Source of the DNA: Ga0077527 sp964433345 | GTDB taxonomy: Bacteria; Pseudomonadota; Gammaproteobacteria; Burkholderiales; SG8-41 | DNA: 64,000 nt | Reading direction: 5' to 3' | NCBI GenBank assembly: GCA_964433345.1 | Contig: CAYSQJ010000001.1 | Location: 434,001-498,000 of the forward strand | Shown here: piece by piece, positions 18,177-26,416 of the stretch | How the letters are laid out: each line of letters begins with the position of its first letter | Numbering within the stretch: position 1 is the first letter of the stretch | Translations under genes and position numbers: made by a program | The notes under the pieces: generated by a model | What the model was told of the DNA's origin: nothing | Databases searched by the model: none | The model's input: the letters and a program-made list of their open reading frames with translations, nothing else

Positions 18177-19154
18177 TCAGTCCAGCCTGATGTTTGCTGC
18201 CTTCACTACTTTCGCCCACTTGGCGAGTTCGCTGCGCATGTATTTGCCGAGTTCTTCAGGCGTGCCGCCGTCGGGTTCAACGGCGGACTTGGTCAGAAAA
18301 TTGCGGATGTCAGGGTCACCCAACACCTTGCGGAATTCTTCGTTCAATCGGGTGATGATGTCGCGCGGTGTGCCTTTGGGCGCGAGCATGCCGTACCACA
18401 CGCCGGCGTCGAAACCGGGCACGCCGGATTCCGCAATCGTCGGCACATCGGGCATGCTGTTCACGCGCTTGGTGGTGCTGACCGCAATCGCGCGCAGGCG
18501 TCCCGCCTTCAGGTGGCCGGACGATGCGATCGGTGTCGCAAACAGCAGCTGGGTTTGCCCGGAGATGGTGTCCACCAGCGCCGGGCCGCCGCCCTTGTAA
18601 GGCACGTGTTTCAGCTTGATGCCGGTCATATTGTTGAGCAGTTCGCTTGCCAGGTGCGCACCGGAGCCGTTGCCGGATGAGGCGTAGAGGATTTCGCCAG
18701 GGCGTTTTCTGGCGATCATGATCACATCCTTCATCGTTTTCACCGGCAACGACGGATGCGCCGCCAGCACATAAGCGCCGTTGGCGAGCAGCGTGATCGG
18801 CTCGAAATCCCGGATCGGGTCATACGGGATTTTTTGATATAGCGCCGGGTTGACCGCCAGCTGCGCCGTCAGTCCCATGACGATGGTGTAACCGTCAGGC
18901 GCCGCGCGCGCTGCAGTCTCCATGCCGATGTTGCCGCCGGCACCGCCGCGATTGTCGACGATGACCTGTTGGCCGACGTTTTCCGACAGCTTGCGCGCAA
19001 CAGGCCGTGCAATGGTGTCGCTGCCGCCGCCCGGTGGATAGGGCAGGATCCAGCGGATCGGTTTGGCCGGAAAGCCCTGCGCAAACGAAGGCAGTGCGGT
19101 GGCGAGGCCGGATGCACAGACAAGAATGCACGATAAGTGTTTGATTTTATTCAT
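18177..19154 (-). CDS. TTT receptor (Bug/TctC family), bicupin-linked
   Basis: A 325-residue receptor. The leader is short (HLSCILVCASGLATALPSFA) and the mature part starts QGFPAKPIRWILPYPPGGGSD. It lies 47 bp downstream of the bicupin gene on the same strand, so the imported compound is plausibly the substrate of that enzyme (inference from linkage). The start ATG is preceded by GGAGGAGG. The start region itself is built from the dispersed AT-rich repeat (copy B). Confidence 0.92.
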   Translation of the reverse strand: MNKIKHLSCILVCASGLATALPSFAQGFPAKPIRWILPYPPGGGSDTIARPVARKLSENVGQQVIVDNRGGAGGNIGMETAARAAPDGYTIVMGLTAQLAVNPALYQKIPYDPIRDFEPITLLANGAYVLAAHPSLPVKTMKDVIMIARKRPGEILYASSGNGSGAHLASELLNNMTGIKLKHVPYKGGGPALVDTISGQTQLLFATPIASSGHLKAGRLRAIAVSTTKRVNSMPDVPTIAESGVPGFDAGVWYGMLAPKGTPRDIITRLNEEFRKVLGDPDIRNFLTKSAVEPDGGTPEELGKYMRSELAKWAKVVKAANIRLD

Positions 19155-19162
19155 AATTTTAT
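19133..19162 (+). repeat. Dispersed AT-rich repeat, copy B
   Basis: AAGTGTTTGATTTTATTCAT plus an AT-rich tail. It matches the core of the copies at 1258, 42924 and 48755 with one or two changes. Read on the minus strand it contains the ATG and first seven codons of the TTT receptor gene. Confidence 0.6.
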
Positions 19163-19201
19163 CCTCCTCCAGTTGGTTCGGTCGGATCAGGCCAGTGCCT
19201 G

Positions 19202-20356
19202 TCAAAGGCGGCCGTCGTGGCTGCTGATCGCGATCACCGCACGCGTGCTGGACCGATTGCTCCAGGCATGGCGTACGCCCTTCAGCAGCGCCACTTCGCC
19301 GGTCCGGAACACGACTTCCTGTTCATCGAGCACCAGCACGGTTTCGCCCTCCAGGATCACACAATAATCGAAGGTCATGGTTTTCTGCACGTACGGATGC
19401 TTGGCGCCGGCATGCCAGGCACATGCAGCGGGCGAGCCCGCACTCGCAAAATAGCTGCGCACCTCGCGTTCGCCGACCCTGCCCTGCCAGGTCGCGTCAG
19501 GCGGCAGGATGTCGACGCGGAATGTGGTGCCGCCATTCTTCGGCTCCAGCGTGCGCGGCAGGTGCAGGGTCTCGCGCACGATGCGGGCCGGACAGCTGTC
19601 GGTGGTCCACATCCGCTGCGAGGCAAAGCCGGGGCGCGCCGGATCGAGCAGCACATCGGGGCAGGGACCGTCACTGACGATTTCGCTGCGGCCGTCGGAG
19701 GCACGGTCGATGGTGACGATGCGGCGGTTGAGCCGGATGCCCGGCGGCACGGGCTTCGGTGCCAGCGGCTGGTCGTTGCCGATGGCCGTGCCGACGCCGC
19801 CGGGAAAATCCGCGCCGATCATGTCGAAGGCCATCTGTGCATCCGTGGGATAGGCCCATTCATGCCAGGCGCCGACCTGGATCACGATGTCGCCGGGCTG
19901 CATCAGCACCGTGCCTTCGTCGAGGCGCAACTCGCGATTGCCGTTGAGCATCATTCCGTAGTCGACCGTCTGCGTCTTGTGCATCGACGAGGTGTAGAGG
20001 CTGTTGCCGCCGCGGTCCCAGGTGCCCGTGGTGCCGGGACGCAGCTTGGGTGGATGGTGCGGCACGACCTCCGGATCCATTGCCGGATCGTAATCGGCCG
20101 GGCGTCCCACGCTCTGCACCACGCGCAGGTGGCCGCCGCGCGGCTCTCCCGGAAACCGGTATTTCAGCATCCCGTCATCGCTGCCGCCGCCGAGTGCCAT
20201 CGGCGAGTCGTTCCAGACCCAGAGATCGGTATGGCCGCGTCCCGCCGACATCGACGAGGGATGCGCGTTGGGCGCGGGGCCGTCGATCAGTACCGCGGAT
20301 CTGCCGGCAGGGTTGTTGCCGGCGACGAGGCGGCGGATGGGTTTCAGCGTGGACAT
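19202..20356 (-). CDS. Bicupin protein (dioxygenase/isomerase-like)
   Basis: A 384-residue protein with two cupin folds. The first barrel holds VDYGMMLNGNRELRLDEGTVLMQPGDIVIQVGAWHEW (residues in parts) and the second FDYCVILEGETVLVLDEQEV ... TGEVALLKGVRHAWSN. Only the last histidine of each cupin metal motif is obvious (WHEW, RHAW), so metal binding may be partial. Family members include gentisate-type dioxygenases and carbohydrate isomerases; the exact activity is open. Precedes a TTT receptor in one operon. Confidence 0.8.
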   Translation of the reverse strand: MSTLKPIRRLVAGNNPAGRSAVLIDGPAPNAHPSSMSAGRGHTDLWVWNDSPMALGGGSDDGMLKYRFPGEPRGGHLRVVQSVGRPADYDPAMDPEVVPHHPPKLRPGTTGTWDRGGNSLYTSSMHKTQTVDYGMMLNGNRELRLDEGTVLMQPGDIVIQVGAWHEWAYPTDAQMAFDMIGADFPGGVGTAIGNDQPLAPKPVPPGIRLNRRIVTIDRASDGRSEIVSDGPCPDVLLDPARPGFASQRMWTTDSCPARIVRETLHLPRTLEPKNGGTTFRVDILPPDATWQGRVGEREVRSYFASAGSPAACAWHAGAKHPYVQKTMTFDYCVILEGETVLVLDEQEVVFRTGEVALLKGVRHAWSNRSSTRAVIAISSHDGRL

Positions 20357-20485
20357 GAATGCGCGCTTTCGGAATGAAAATGCCCGGCGGCGCCGGGAAG
20401 GCGGGGAACATCATATGCAATTCCGCGGCGGAGGGGAGTGCAAATGCCAGAGTCTGGAACTCTACTGCCGCGGGCTCCCGGTCGG

Positions 20486-20701
20486 TTACGTGCCCGGAGC
20501 GGAACCCTCGAGACGCTCCGGTTCCGGCGGCGGATCGGGCCGCGGGTCGGGCGGTGAGCCCGGCGGTTCGATGATGTCGGGGCGTTCCGGCGGCGAACGC
20601 GGCGGCAGGATGATGATGTCCGGCGGTTCGCGGTCCGGTGGCAGCGGCGGAATGTCAGAGGGCGCACCGGGCGGCGTGTGCGCACGCCGTGCGCGCTGCA
20701 T
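20486..20701 (-). CDS. Proline-rich small protein, translationally coupled
   Basis: A 71-residue ORF whose ATG shares one base with the TGA of the zinc-ribbon gene (TGATG). The protein is made of Pro-, Glu-, Asp- and Arg-rich repeats, with two related blocks (REPPDIIILPPRSPPER and RPDIIEPPGSPPDPRP). No domain is recognised. The overlap and same-strand position argue it is translated; low complexity argues caution. Confidence 0.5.
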   Translation of the reverse strand: MQRARRAHTPPGAPSDIPPLPPDREPPDIIILPPRSPPERPDIIEPPGSPPDPRPDPPPEPERLEGSAPGT

Positions 20702-21213
20702 CAGTAACCTTTCTTGAATATCGTGCCGCCGCATTGCGGGCAGGCCTCGATAAGTGTGGTTTTTTTCAGCTGGACCTGTGCATTGCATTTGAGGCAGGTC
20801 AGCGTGCCGGCACTGGTGATTTCGCCTGCGTGGTAGACCAGGGCATCGGTCGCCCGGTCCGACAGGTTGAGCAGGCCTTCGCCCAGCAGCCGGAATGCGG
20901 CAGCGGTTGCTGCCAGTGCACCTGCACCCAGCCGCGCCGGATGGAAGCGTTCCTTCGCCTCCTCGCCCAGCTGCCCCATGTCTTTTGAAGTCTGCGCGAG
21001 GTCGCGTTTAAGGTATTCACGAAACTGCTTGCCCTGCTCGGCACTGATCTCTCCCAGTGCCACCAGGTGATCATGTGCAACCGCCATTGATGCCTCCATC
21101 GCTTCACGGCCCTTGGTCTGGCTGGCTTCCAGCGCTTCGCGGAAGCGGTTGACGTAGCGGTCGTACTGCGACTCCTCGCGTTCGTGATTCCGGTTTTCCT
21201 GCGGTTTTTCCAT
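20701..21213 (-). CDS. Zinc-ribbon protein (DUF1451-like)
   Basis: A 170-residue cytoplasmic protein. A long helical N-terminal part (charged, YDRYVNRFREALEASQ ... MAVAHDHLVALGEIS) is followed by a C-terminal zinc ribbon with CLKC and CPQC. This is the architecture of DUF1451-type proteins. Start: the ATG after GGAGGAGAAC; an upstream in-frame start lies outside any ribosome-binding site. The downstream ORF is coupled to its stop codon. Confidence 0.85.
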   Translation of the reverse strand: MEKPQENRNHEREESQYDRYVNRFREALEASQTKGREAMEASMAVAHDHLVALGEISAEQGKQFREYLKRDLAQTSKDMGQLGEEAKERFHPARLGAGALAATAAAFRLLGEGLLNLSDRATDALVYHAGEITSAGTLTCLKCNAQVQLKKTTLIEACPQCGGTIFKKGY

Positions 21214-21299
21214 GATGTTCTCCTCCGTAATCGTTTGTGTATCAATTATTGTGACAGCAGATTCCGGTGGTGGTTCTTGTTTCCGGTAAGCTTGGCGGC

Positions 21300-22799
21300 A
21301 TGAATGCGACTGCCACACCGGCCTATGCCGAACTCACCCGTGTCTACACCCGGCTCTACCGCTACCAGCATCTTGGCGCCATTGTCGGCTGGGACCGCAA
21401 CGCGATGATGCCACCCAGGGGCAACGAAGCGCGGGCCGCGGCGGAAGCGGAACTCGCCGCATTGATCCACCGTACGCGCACCGATCCTCGGCTGGCGCAG
21501 TGGCTGCAAGTCGCGGAGAGCGAACCGCTGGACGCACTTGCGCGCGCCAACCTGCGTGAGATCCGCCGTGACTGGCGCGATGCCAATGCCCTGCCGGAAT
21601 CGCTGGTCGAGGCAAAGTCGCTGGCCGAAGCGCGTTGCGAACATGCCTGGCGCAGCCAGCGTCCCGCGAATGACTGGCAGGGTTTCCTCGGCAATTTCCG
21701 AGAAGTGGTGAAACTCGCGCGCGAGGAGGCGAAGCTGCTTGCCGAAGACAGCGGGCTCGCGCCGTATGACGCGCTGCTGGACCGCTTTGAGCCCGGCGTG
21801 CGCGCGGCCGACATCGACCGCATTTTTGGCGAGATCAGGACCTGGCTGCCGCAACTGGTCGCTGCAGCAAGGGACGCGCAGGCGCGTGAGACAGTCATCG
21901 TTCCGCAGGGGCCGTTTGCGGTGGCGGCGCAGCGCGCGCTGAACCGCGAGGTCATGACCCTGCTCGGATTTGATTTCGAAGCGGGGCGGCTCGACGAAAG
22001 CGCGCATCCCTTCAGCGGCGGCGTGCCCGAAGACCTGCGCCTGACCACGCGCTACAGCGAAGACGATTTCGCGCGCAGCCTGCTCGGCACCATTCACGAG
22101 ACCGGCCATGCGCGCTACGAACAGAACCTGCCGCGGGACTGGCTGGGCCAGCCGGTCGGCAATGCACGCTCCTTCGGTATCCACGAGAGCCAGAGCCTGT
22201 CCTTCGAAATGCAGCTGGCGCGCAGCCGGCCTTTTGTCGGCCTGCTGGCGCCGTTGTTGAAGAAACATTTCGGCGACCAGCCCGCCTTCGATCCCGACAA
22301 TCTCTACCGCCTGTGGACACGCGTGAAACCCGGGTTCATCCGCGTCGATGCTGACGAGGTGACCTATCCGGCCCATGTCATCCTGCGTTATGAGATCGAG
22401 CGTCCGCTGATCGAGGGCGAAATCGAGCCCGATGACATCCCTGCGTTGTGGGACGAAAAGATGCAGGCGCTGCTCGGACTCGACACGCGCGGCAACTACA
22501 GGGACGGCTGCCTGCAGGACGTGCACTGGACCGAAGGCGCTTTCGGTTATTTTCCGAGTTACACGCTGGGGGCGATGTATGCCGCGCAGTGGTTCGCGGC
22601 CCTGCGCCGGCAACTGCCGGATCTCGACTCGGGCATCGCGGCAGGGAAGCTCGAGCCGGTGTTCGGCTGGATGCGCGAGCGCATCTGGTCGCAGGCCAGC
22701 CTGTGGGAAACCCCGGAGCTGGTGCGCCGCGCCAGCGGCGAGGTGCTCAATCCGCAATATTTCCGCGAGCACCTCGAACGGCGTTACCTGCGGCGCTGA
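21300..22799 (+). CDS. Carboxypeptidase M32 (Taq-type)
   Basis: A 499-residue zinc metallocarboxypeptidase of family M32, which removes C-terminal residues in the cytoplasm. The zinc motif HETGH is at residues 266-270 and the third ligand Glu is in GIHESQS (about 296). The family sequence RVDADEVTYPAHVILRYEIE and DVHWTEGAFGYFPSYTLGAMYAAQ are intact. The ATG at 21300 is chosen since an upstream in-frame start has no ribosome-binding support. Divergent from the zinc-ribbon gene. Confidence 0.95.
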   Translation: MNATATPAYAELTRVYTRLYRYQHLGAIVGWDRNAMMPPRGNEARAAAEAELAALIHRTRTDPRLAQWLQVAESEPLDALARANLREIRRDWRDANALPESLVEAKSLAEARCEHAWRSQRPANDWQGFLGNFREVVKLAREEAKLLAEDSGLAPYDALLDRFEPGVRAADIDRIFGEIRTWLPQLVAAARDAQARETVIVPQGPFAVAAQRALNREVMTLLGFDFEAGRLDESAHPFSGGVPEDLRLTTRYSEDDFARSLLGTIHETGHARYEQNLPRDWLGQPVGNARSFGIHESQSLSFEMQLARSRPFVGLLAPLLKKHFGDQPAFDPDNLYRLWTRVKPGFIRVDADEVTYPAHVILRYEIERPLIEGEIEPDDIPALWDEKMQALLGLDTRGNYRDGCLQDVHWTEGAFGYFPSYTLGAMYAAQWFAALRRQLPDLDSGIAAGKLEPVFGWMRERIWSQASLWETPELVRRASGEVLNPQYFREHLERRYLRR

Positions 22800-22811
22800 A
22801 CCGCCTGCCGC

Positions 22812-23387
22812 TCAGAATCCGAAGCGTCCGCCGGCGCCGAGCAGCGTGGCGATGCCAAGCAGCGCAAAGATCACTGAGGCGATGCGGTGCACTATAGCCA
22901 CCGGCATTCGCTGCGCGATGCGATCACCCACAAGCACCGCAGGTACGTTGGCGATCATCATGCCGAGGGTCGTGCCGATGACGACGGCAGCGAAGGCCTG
23001 ATACTGCGCGGCGAGGGCGACGGTCGCGATCTGGGTCTTGTCGCCCATTTCGGCGATGAAGAATGCAACAAGCGTGGTGCCGAACACGCCGAGTCTGACG
23101 AAGCGCGCGTCTTCCGCATCGAGCCGGTCGGGTATCAGCACCCATACCGCCATAGCCAGAAACGACAGGCCGAGAATCCAGCGCAGTGCTTCCGGGCCCA
23201 CCAGCAGCGTGATCCAGGCGCCGACCGCACCGGCCAGTGCATGGTTGGCGATCGTGGCCACGAGTATGCCGGCGATGATCGGCCAGGGCTTGCGGAACTT
23301 GGCGGCGAGCAGGAAGGACAGCAGCTGCGTCTTGTCGCCGATTTCGGCAAGGGCGACGATGCCGGTGGAGATCAGAAAGGCTTCCAA
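22812..23387 (-). CDS. GDT1/TMEM165 (UPF0016) manganese exporter
   Basis: A 191-residue six-helix inner-membrane protein of the UPF0016/GDT1 family, cation (Mn2+/Ca2+) export. Both family motifs are present: EIGDKTQLL near the N-terminus and EMGDKTQIA in the second half, giving the internal inverted repeat. It uses a TTG start. The region upstream carries a yybP-ykoY manganese riboswitch signature, which supports Mn2+ as the ion. Confidence 0.93.
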   Translation of the reverse strand: MEAFLISTGIVALAEIGDKTQLLSFLLAAKFRKPWPIIAGILVATIANHALAGAVGAWITLLVGPEALRWILGLSFLAMAVWVLIPDRLDAEDARFVRLGVFGTTLVAFFIAEMGDKTQIATVALAAQYQAFAAVVIGTTLGMMIANVPAVLVGDRIAQRMPVAIVHRIASVIFALLGIATLLGAGGRFGF

Positions 23388-23439
23388 ACGGGTGTTCCTG
23401 GGCCGGGAGAGGACGGATGACCATGCCGCTCCGCGGCCA

Positions 23440-23562
23440 TTGCAGAGGCAGCATGGTCAAAGGTCTTGCCAGGTTCGCGAACCGCCTGCGCCATGGCCGG
23501 ATGGCCAAGCATGTTGACGCAGGCACCTCTCAGGAGGGCGGCTACTCCCCGATGACAGGCGA
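23440..23562 (-). promoter_or_regulatory. yybP-ykoY (Mn2+) riboswitch upstream of the GDT1 gene
   Basis: Read on the minus strand, the 5' conserved part GGGGAGTAGCC (23550-23540) is followed by a variable middle and then the 3' conserved part GGCAAGACCTTTGACC (about 23471-23456). This is the two-part signature of the yybP-ykoY class. Its place upstream of a GDT1-type exporter, a typical member of the regulon, fits. The exact ends are estimates. Confidence 0.82.
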
Positions 23563-23616
23563 GATTCTACGCGCGTGACCGTGACCCGTCCACGCGCGCT
23601 GTGCCCTGCGAGACGA

Positions 23617-24006
23617 TCAGGGATAAATGCGCCGCGCGATGCGCAGCAGCAGAGGACCACTGATGCGCGAGATCGCATGACGATGGCGCGCAAATGCGCG
23701 GTAGGCGAATGCCAGCAGCGGTTGCAGGCTGCGGCGCGAGAACAGCCAGGCTCCCAGCCTCAGGTCCGCGCGGCGGTAGGCTTCCGCGAAAACTGCCGGG
23801 CCGCGCAGCAATGTGTGGTTGCCGAGGCGGGCATGGATGCTGGCCAGCGCCGCGTCGCAGGAAACGCCGTGGGATGATTCGCGGTAATCCTGCGCGGTGA
23901 CGTCGACAAACTGCAGCAGTCCGCGGCGGTTGCGCGCGCGCAGTACGTGGATTTCCGCCAGGCACAGCGGGCAGCGTCCGTCGAAATAGATGGTCAGGGT
24001 TTCCAT
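23617..24006 (-). CDS. DCC family (DUF393) thiol-disulfide oxidoreductase-like protein
   Basis: A 129-residue protein with the DCC signature FDGRCPLCLAEI at its N-terminus. Family members have a thioredoxin-like CxxC; here both cysteines of CPLC are present. The rest is basic and helical (RRSLQPLLAFAYRAFARHRH). The start overlaps the 3' end of the FAD protein gene by 13 bp, so the two genes are coupled. The role is unknown. Confidence 0.85.
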   Translation of the reverse strand: METLTIYFDGRCPLCLAEIHVLRARNRRGLLQFVDVTAQDYRESSHGVSCDAALASIHARLGNHTLLRGPAVFAEAYRRADLRLGAWLFSRRSLQPLLAFAYRAFARHRHAISRISGPLLLRIARRIYP

Positions 24007-24977
24007 CGGCCGTCGATGATGGCCTGCGCGATGGCACGCCCGCTGTCGAAGGCGCACTCGACCCTGGCGCCGAGTGCCCAGTCGCCGCCGAGGAACAGTG
24101 TGCCGTCGCGGCTGGCGAGGCAGGGGCGGCCCAAGGCCTTCACGGTGCGCGCATAACGCCAGCGGTGGGCGATGGCCTGTCCGACTTTTGGCATTGCGTC
24201 GCCGAGCATGCGCTGCACGGCATCAACCAGCAGCGCCGCCACCGGTTCGCGTTCGAGTTCAAGATGGCGGCTGCTCCAGTCCGCTGTTGCGTGGGCGACC
24301 CAGCACTCCTTCGCGGCGTAGCGGCCGGGTTTCGAATTGTTGCGGCTGAGCCAGGACAGCGTTTCCGAATCGGTTTGAAGGACATCAGGCACTCCGGCGG
24401 CAGGGCCTGCGAATGCCAGCATCAGCGCCCAGCAGGGTGCCATCGTCACCTCATCCAGCGCCTGCGTGATGTCGTGCACGGCGCCGAACAATCTCCGTGC
24501 CTGCGGCACCGGTACTGTGCAGGCCACGATGTCGAAACAGTCGCCCGCCGCATTGGCCGCCGTGCGCACGCGCCAGCCGGCGGTTTCGCGTTCCACTGCG
24601 GTGACTTCGCAGGTGACACGCAGATCGAGCCCAGCGGCCAGCGGTTTCGCCAGCGCGTTCATTCCCGGCGTGCCGGTGATCCAGCGCTCCGCTGCGGGAT
24701 CGATCCCGCCCGTCGCCTCCGGACGCCAGTGAGCCGCCGCACCTTCCGCGATCATGCCGTCCAGTGTCGTGCTGAACGCTTCGCCGTGCGCAGTCACGTA
24801 CTGCGCACCATGGTCGAAGCCGATGTCGCCGTCGAGCCGGCGCGTGGCGAGCCGGCCGCCGGGACTGCGGCCCTTGTCGAAAACAACGGGTCTGAGTCCG
24901 ACATCCTGCAGCGCGCGGGCGCAGGCGAGGCCGGCCATGCCGGCGCCGATGACGGCGATGCGGGGTGATTCATTCAT
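23994..24977 (-). CDS. Renalase-like FAD-dependent oxidoreductase
   Basis: A 327-residue flavoprotein with the N-terminal dinucleotide-binding loop IAVIGAGMAGLACARAL and a second FAD segment near VFDKGRSPGGRLATRR. The C-terminus has the FLGGDWALGARVECAFDSGRA flavin-contact stretch of amine-oxidase/renalase-type enzymes. It is a cytoplasmic NAD(P)/FAD oxidoreductase; the substrate is unassigned. The start at 24977 (MNESPRIAV) is preferred; an upstream in-frame start would add 58 Arg-rich residues. Co-transcribed with the DCC gene. Confidence 0.86.
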   Translation of the reverse strand: MNESPRIAVIGAGMAGLACARALQDVGLRPVVFDKGRSPGGRLATRRLDGDIGFDHGAQYVTAHGEAFSTTLDGMIAEGAAAHWRPEATGGIDPAAERWITGTPGMNALAKPLAAGLDLRVTCEVTAVERETAGWRVRTAANAAGDCFDIVACTVPVPQARRLFGAVHDITQALDEVTMAPCWALMLAFAGPAAGVPDVLQTDSETLSWLSRNNSKPGRYAAKECWVAHATADWSSRHLELEREPVAALLVDAVQRMLGDAMPKVGQAIAHRWRYARTVKALGRPCLASRDGTLFLGGDWALGARVECAFDSGRAIAQAIIDGRWKP

Positions 24978-25098
24978 GCGGGTGATCCATATGGAGGTGT
25001 CAGCTTGACCGGGTTTGCACGATGTTACAGGGCATGATGACCGCCGTAATGCGCGGAGCGGACGTGGGCAACATGCGGCCTTCCCGGTCCGGAACGCG

Positions 25099-25141
25099 AA
25101 AACCCGCCGTGCCCGTCCGCTGTTGCGGGGAGCACGACGGG
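25099..25141 (-). terminator. Rho-independent terminator of the fasciclin gene
   Basis: Read on the minus strand, a 10-bp stem with one mismatch (CCCGTCGTGC / GCACGGCGGG) is followed by TTTT. It lies 36 bp past the fasciclin stop. Confidence 0.75.
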
Positions 25142-25176
25142 CCTGACACAAGCCGGGGAGACTTGCGGCAGGATCG

Positions 25177-25647
25177 TTACGGCAGGATCACGGAGTCGAT
25201 GACGTGAATCACGCCGTTGCTGGCGACGATATCCGTCTTCACCACATTGGCCTGGTTGACCTTGACCTTGCCGCCGGCGGTGCTGATGTTCAGCGGTTTG
25301 CCGTTGGCGGTCGGCGCGTTGCCGGCCTTGACGTCCTTGGCCATCACGGTGCCGGGCACCACGTGATAAGTCAGCACGGCGGCAAGCTTCTGCTTGTCGG
25401 CTAGCAGTGCGTCGAGTTGCGCCTTCGGGATCTTGGCAAAGGCTTCATCGGTGGGCGCGAACACGGTGAACGGGCCCTTGCCCTTCAGGGTGTCGACGAG
25501 GCCGGCGGCTTTCACCGCGGTGACCAGGGTGTTGAAGCTGCCCGCCGAAACAGCGGTGTCGACGATGTCGGATGCGGCGGTGGCCAGCGACGAGACCGCA
25601 AATACGGCGCCCGCGCAGAGGGCACGGAGGGAACGCGAAACAGCCAT
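25177..25647 (-). CDS. Secreted fasciclin (FAS1) domain protein
   Basis: A 156-residue protein with a Sec signal (LRALCAGAVFAVSSLATAA) and a single FAS1 domain. Signatures: TLKGKGPFTVFAPTDEAFAKIP, LTYHVVPGTVMAKDV and the closing VIHVIDSVILP. FAS1 proteins act in adhesion or envelope organisation. The start follows AAGGAGATACAA. Divergent from the TetR gene. Confidence 0.93.
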   Translation of the reverse strand: MAVSRSLRALCAGAVFAVSSLATAASDIVDTAVSAGSFNTLVTAVKAAGLVDTLKGKGPFTVFAPTDEAFAKIPKAQLDALLADKQKLAAVLTYHVVPGTVMAKDVKAGNAPTANGKPLNISTAGGKVKVNQANVVKTDIVASNGVIHVIDSVILP

Positions 25648-25727
25648 TTGTATCTCCTTGATTTAATTGATTAAATAATCACACAAACTGCTTCCGGAAC
25701 TGAATGCGATACAATCCGGTCAATTTG

Positions 25728-25741
25728 TGACTGATTGGTCA
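25728..25741. promoter_or_regulatory. Candidate TetR operator
   Basis: TGACTGATTGGTCA, an inverted repeat TGAC-N6-GTCA with further symmetry (GAC..AT..GTC). It lies 46 bp before the TetR start, in the region shared with the divergent fasciclin gene. This fits autoregulation by the TetR protein, but it has not been tested. Confidence 0.5.
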
Positions 25742-25786
25742 TTTTAAAAACTGACGAGTTCAATCCGATTCAAGCGATAGTCGGCC

Positions 25787-26416
25787 ATGTCCATGACACT
25801 GAAAATTCCTTTCCGCCAACAGCAGTTCGATGCCCGCGAGGAGGCCATCCTCGATGCCGTCAATCGCCTGCTATCGGACAAGGGCTACGACCTGATGACC
25901 ATGGAGGACGTCGCGGCTGAAGTCGGCGTCGCCAAGGGCAGCCTTTACAAGCATTTCTCGTCCAAGGAAAAACTCGCAGCGGCGGTGCTGTCGCGGCTGC
26001 TGCGTGAAACGCTGGCGCAGCTCGATGCAATGCCCGCGGAATGGCCGGCGGTCCGTCGGCTAGAGGAAATCCTGCGCTGGTCGCTGCAACACCGGCTGCG
26101 CGGCGGCGTGCCGCATCTGCCGTCGACCAGCCGCGCGCTGCAGCGCAGCCTGATGCTCAATCTGGAATACGTCGCGCTGGCGCTGCGCGTCAACAAGCGC
26201 TTCCACGCGCTGGTCCGGGAAGCCCGCCGTGCCGGTGACCTCGCTGCCGCGGTGACCGACGACGTGGTGGTCTACACACTTTATTCGCGGGCCTGCGACC
26301 CGACTGTCGAATTTCTGGTGCGCGACGGCAAGCTCGACGCCGCGCAGATTGTCGAAACCATGGTCGCCGCGACTTTCGGCGGCCTGCGAGCCGCCGTCAA
26401 AGGGAGTCCGCAATGA
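25787..26416 (+). CDS. TetR family transcriptional regulator
   Basis: A 209-residue regulator. The N-terminal helix-turn-helix is MTMEDVAAEVGVAKGSLYKHFSSKEKL. The C-terminal ligand-binding half has no recognisable subtype. The stop overlaps the start of the histidine phosphatase gene (ATGA), so the two are translationally coupled. Confidence 0.9.
   Translation: MSMTLKIPFRQQQFDAREEAILDAVNRLLSDKGYDLMTMEDVAAEVGVAKGSLYKHFSSKEKLAAAVLSRLLRETLAQLDAMPAEWPAVRRLEEILRWSLQHRLRGGVPHLPSTSRALQRSLMLNLEYVALALRVNKRFHALVREARRAGDLAAAVTDDVVVYTLYSRACDPTVEFLVRDGKLDAAQIVETMVAATFGGLRAAVKGSPQ

Noticed and set aside
20268..20717. A plus-strand Gly/Ser/Arg-rich frame over the proline-rich ORF.
   Set aside because: It is the complementary reading of the Pro-rich repeat and has no start signal.
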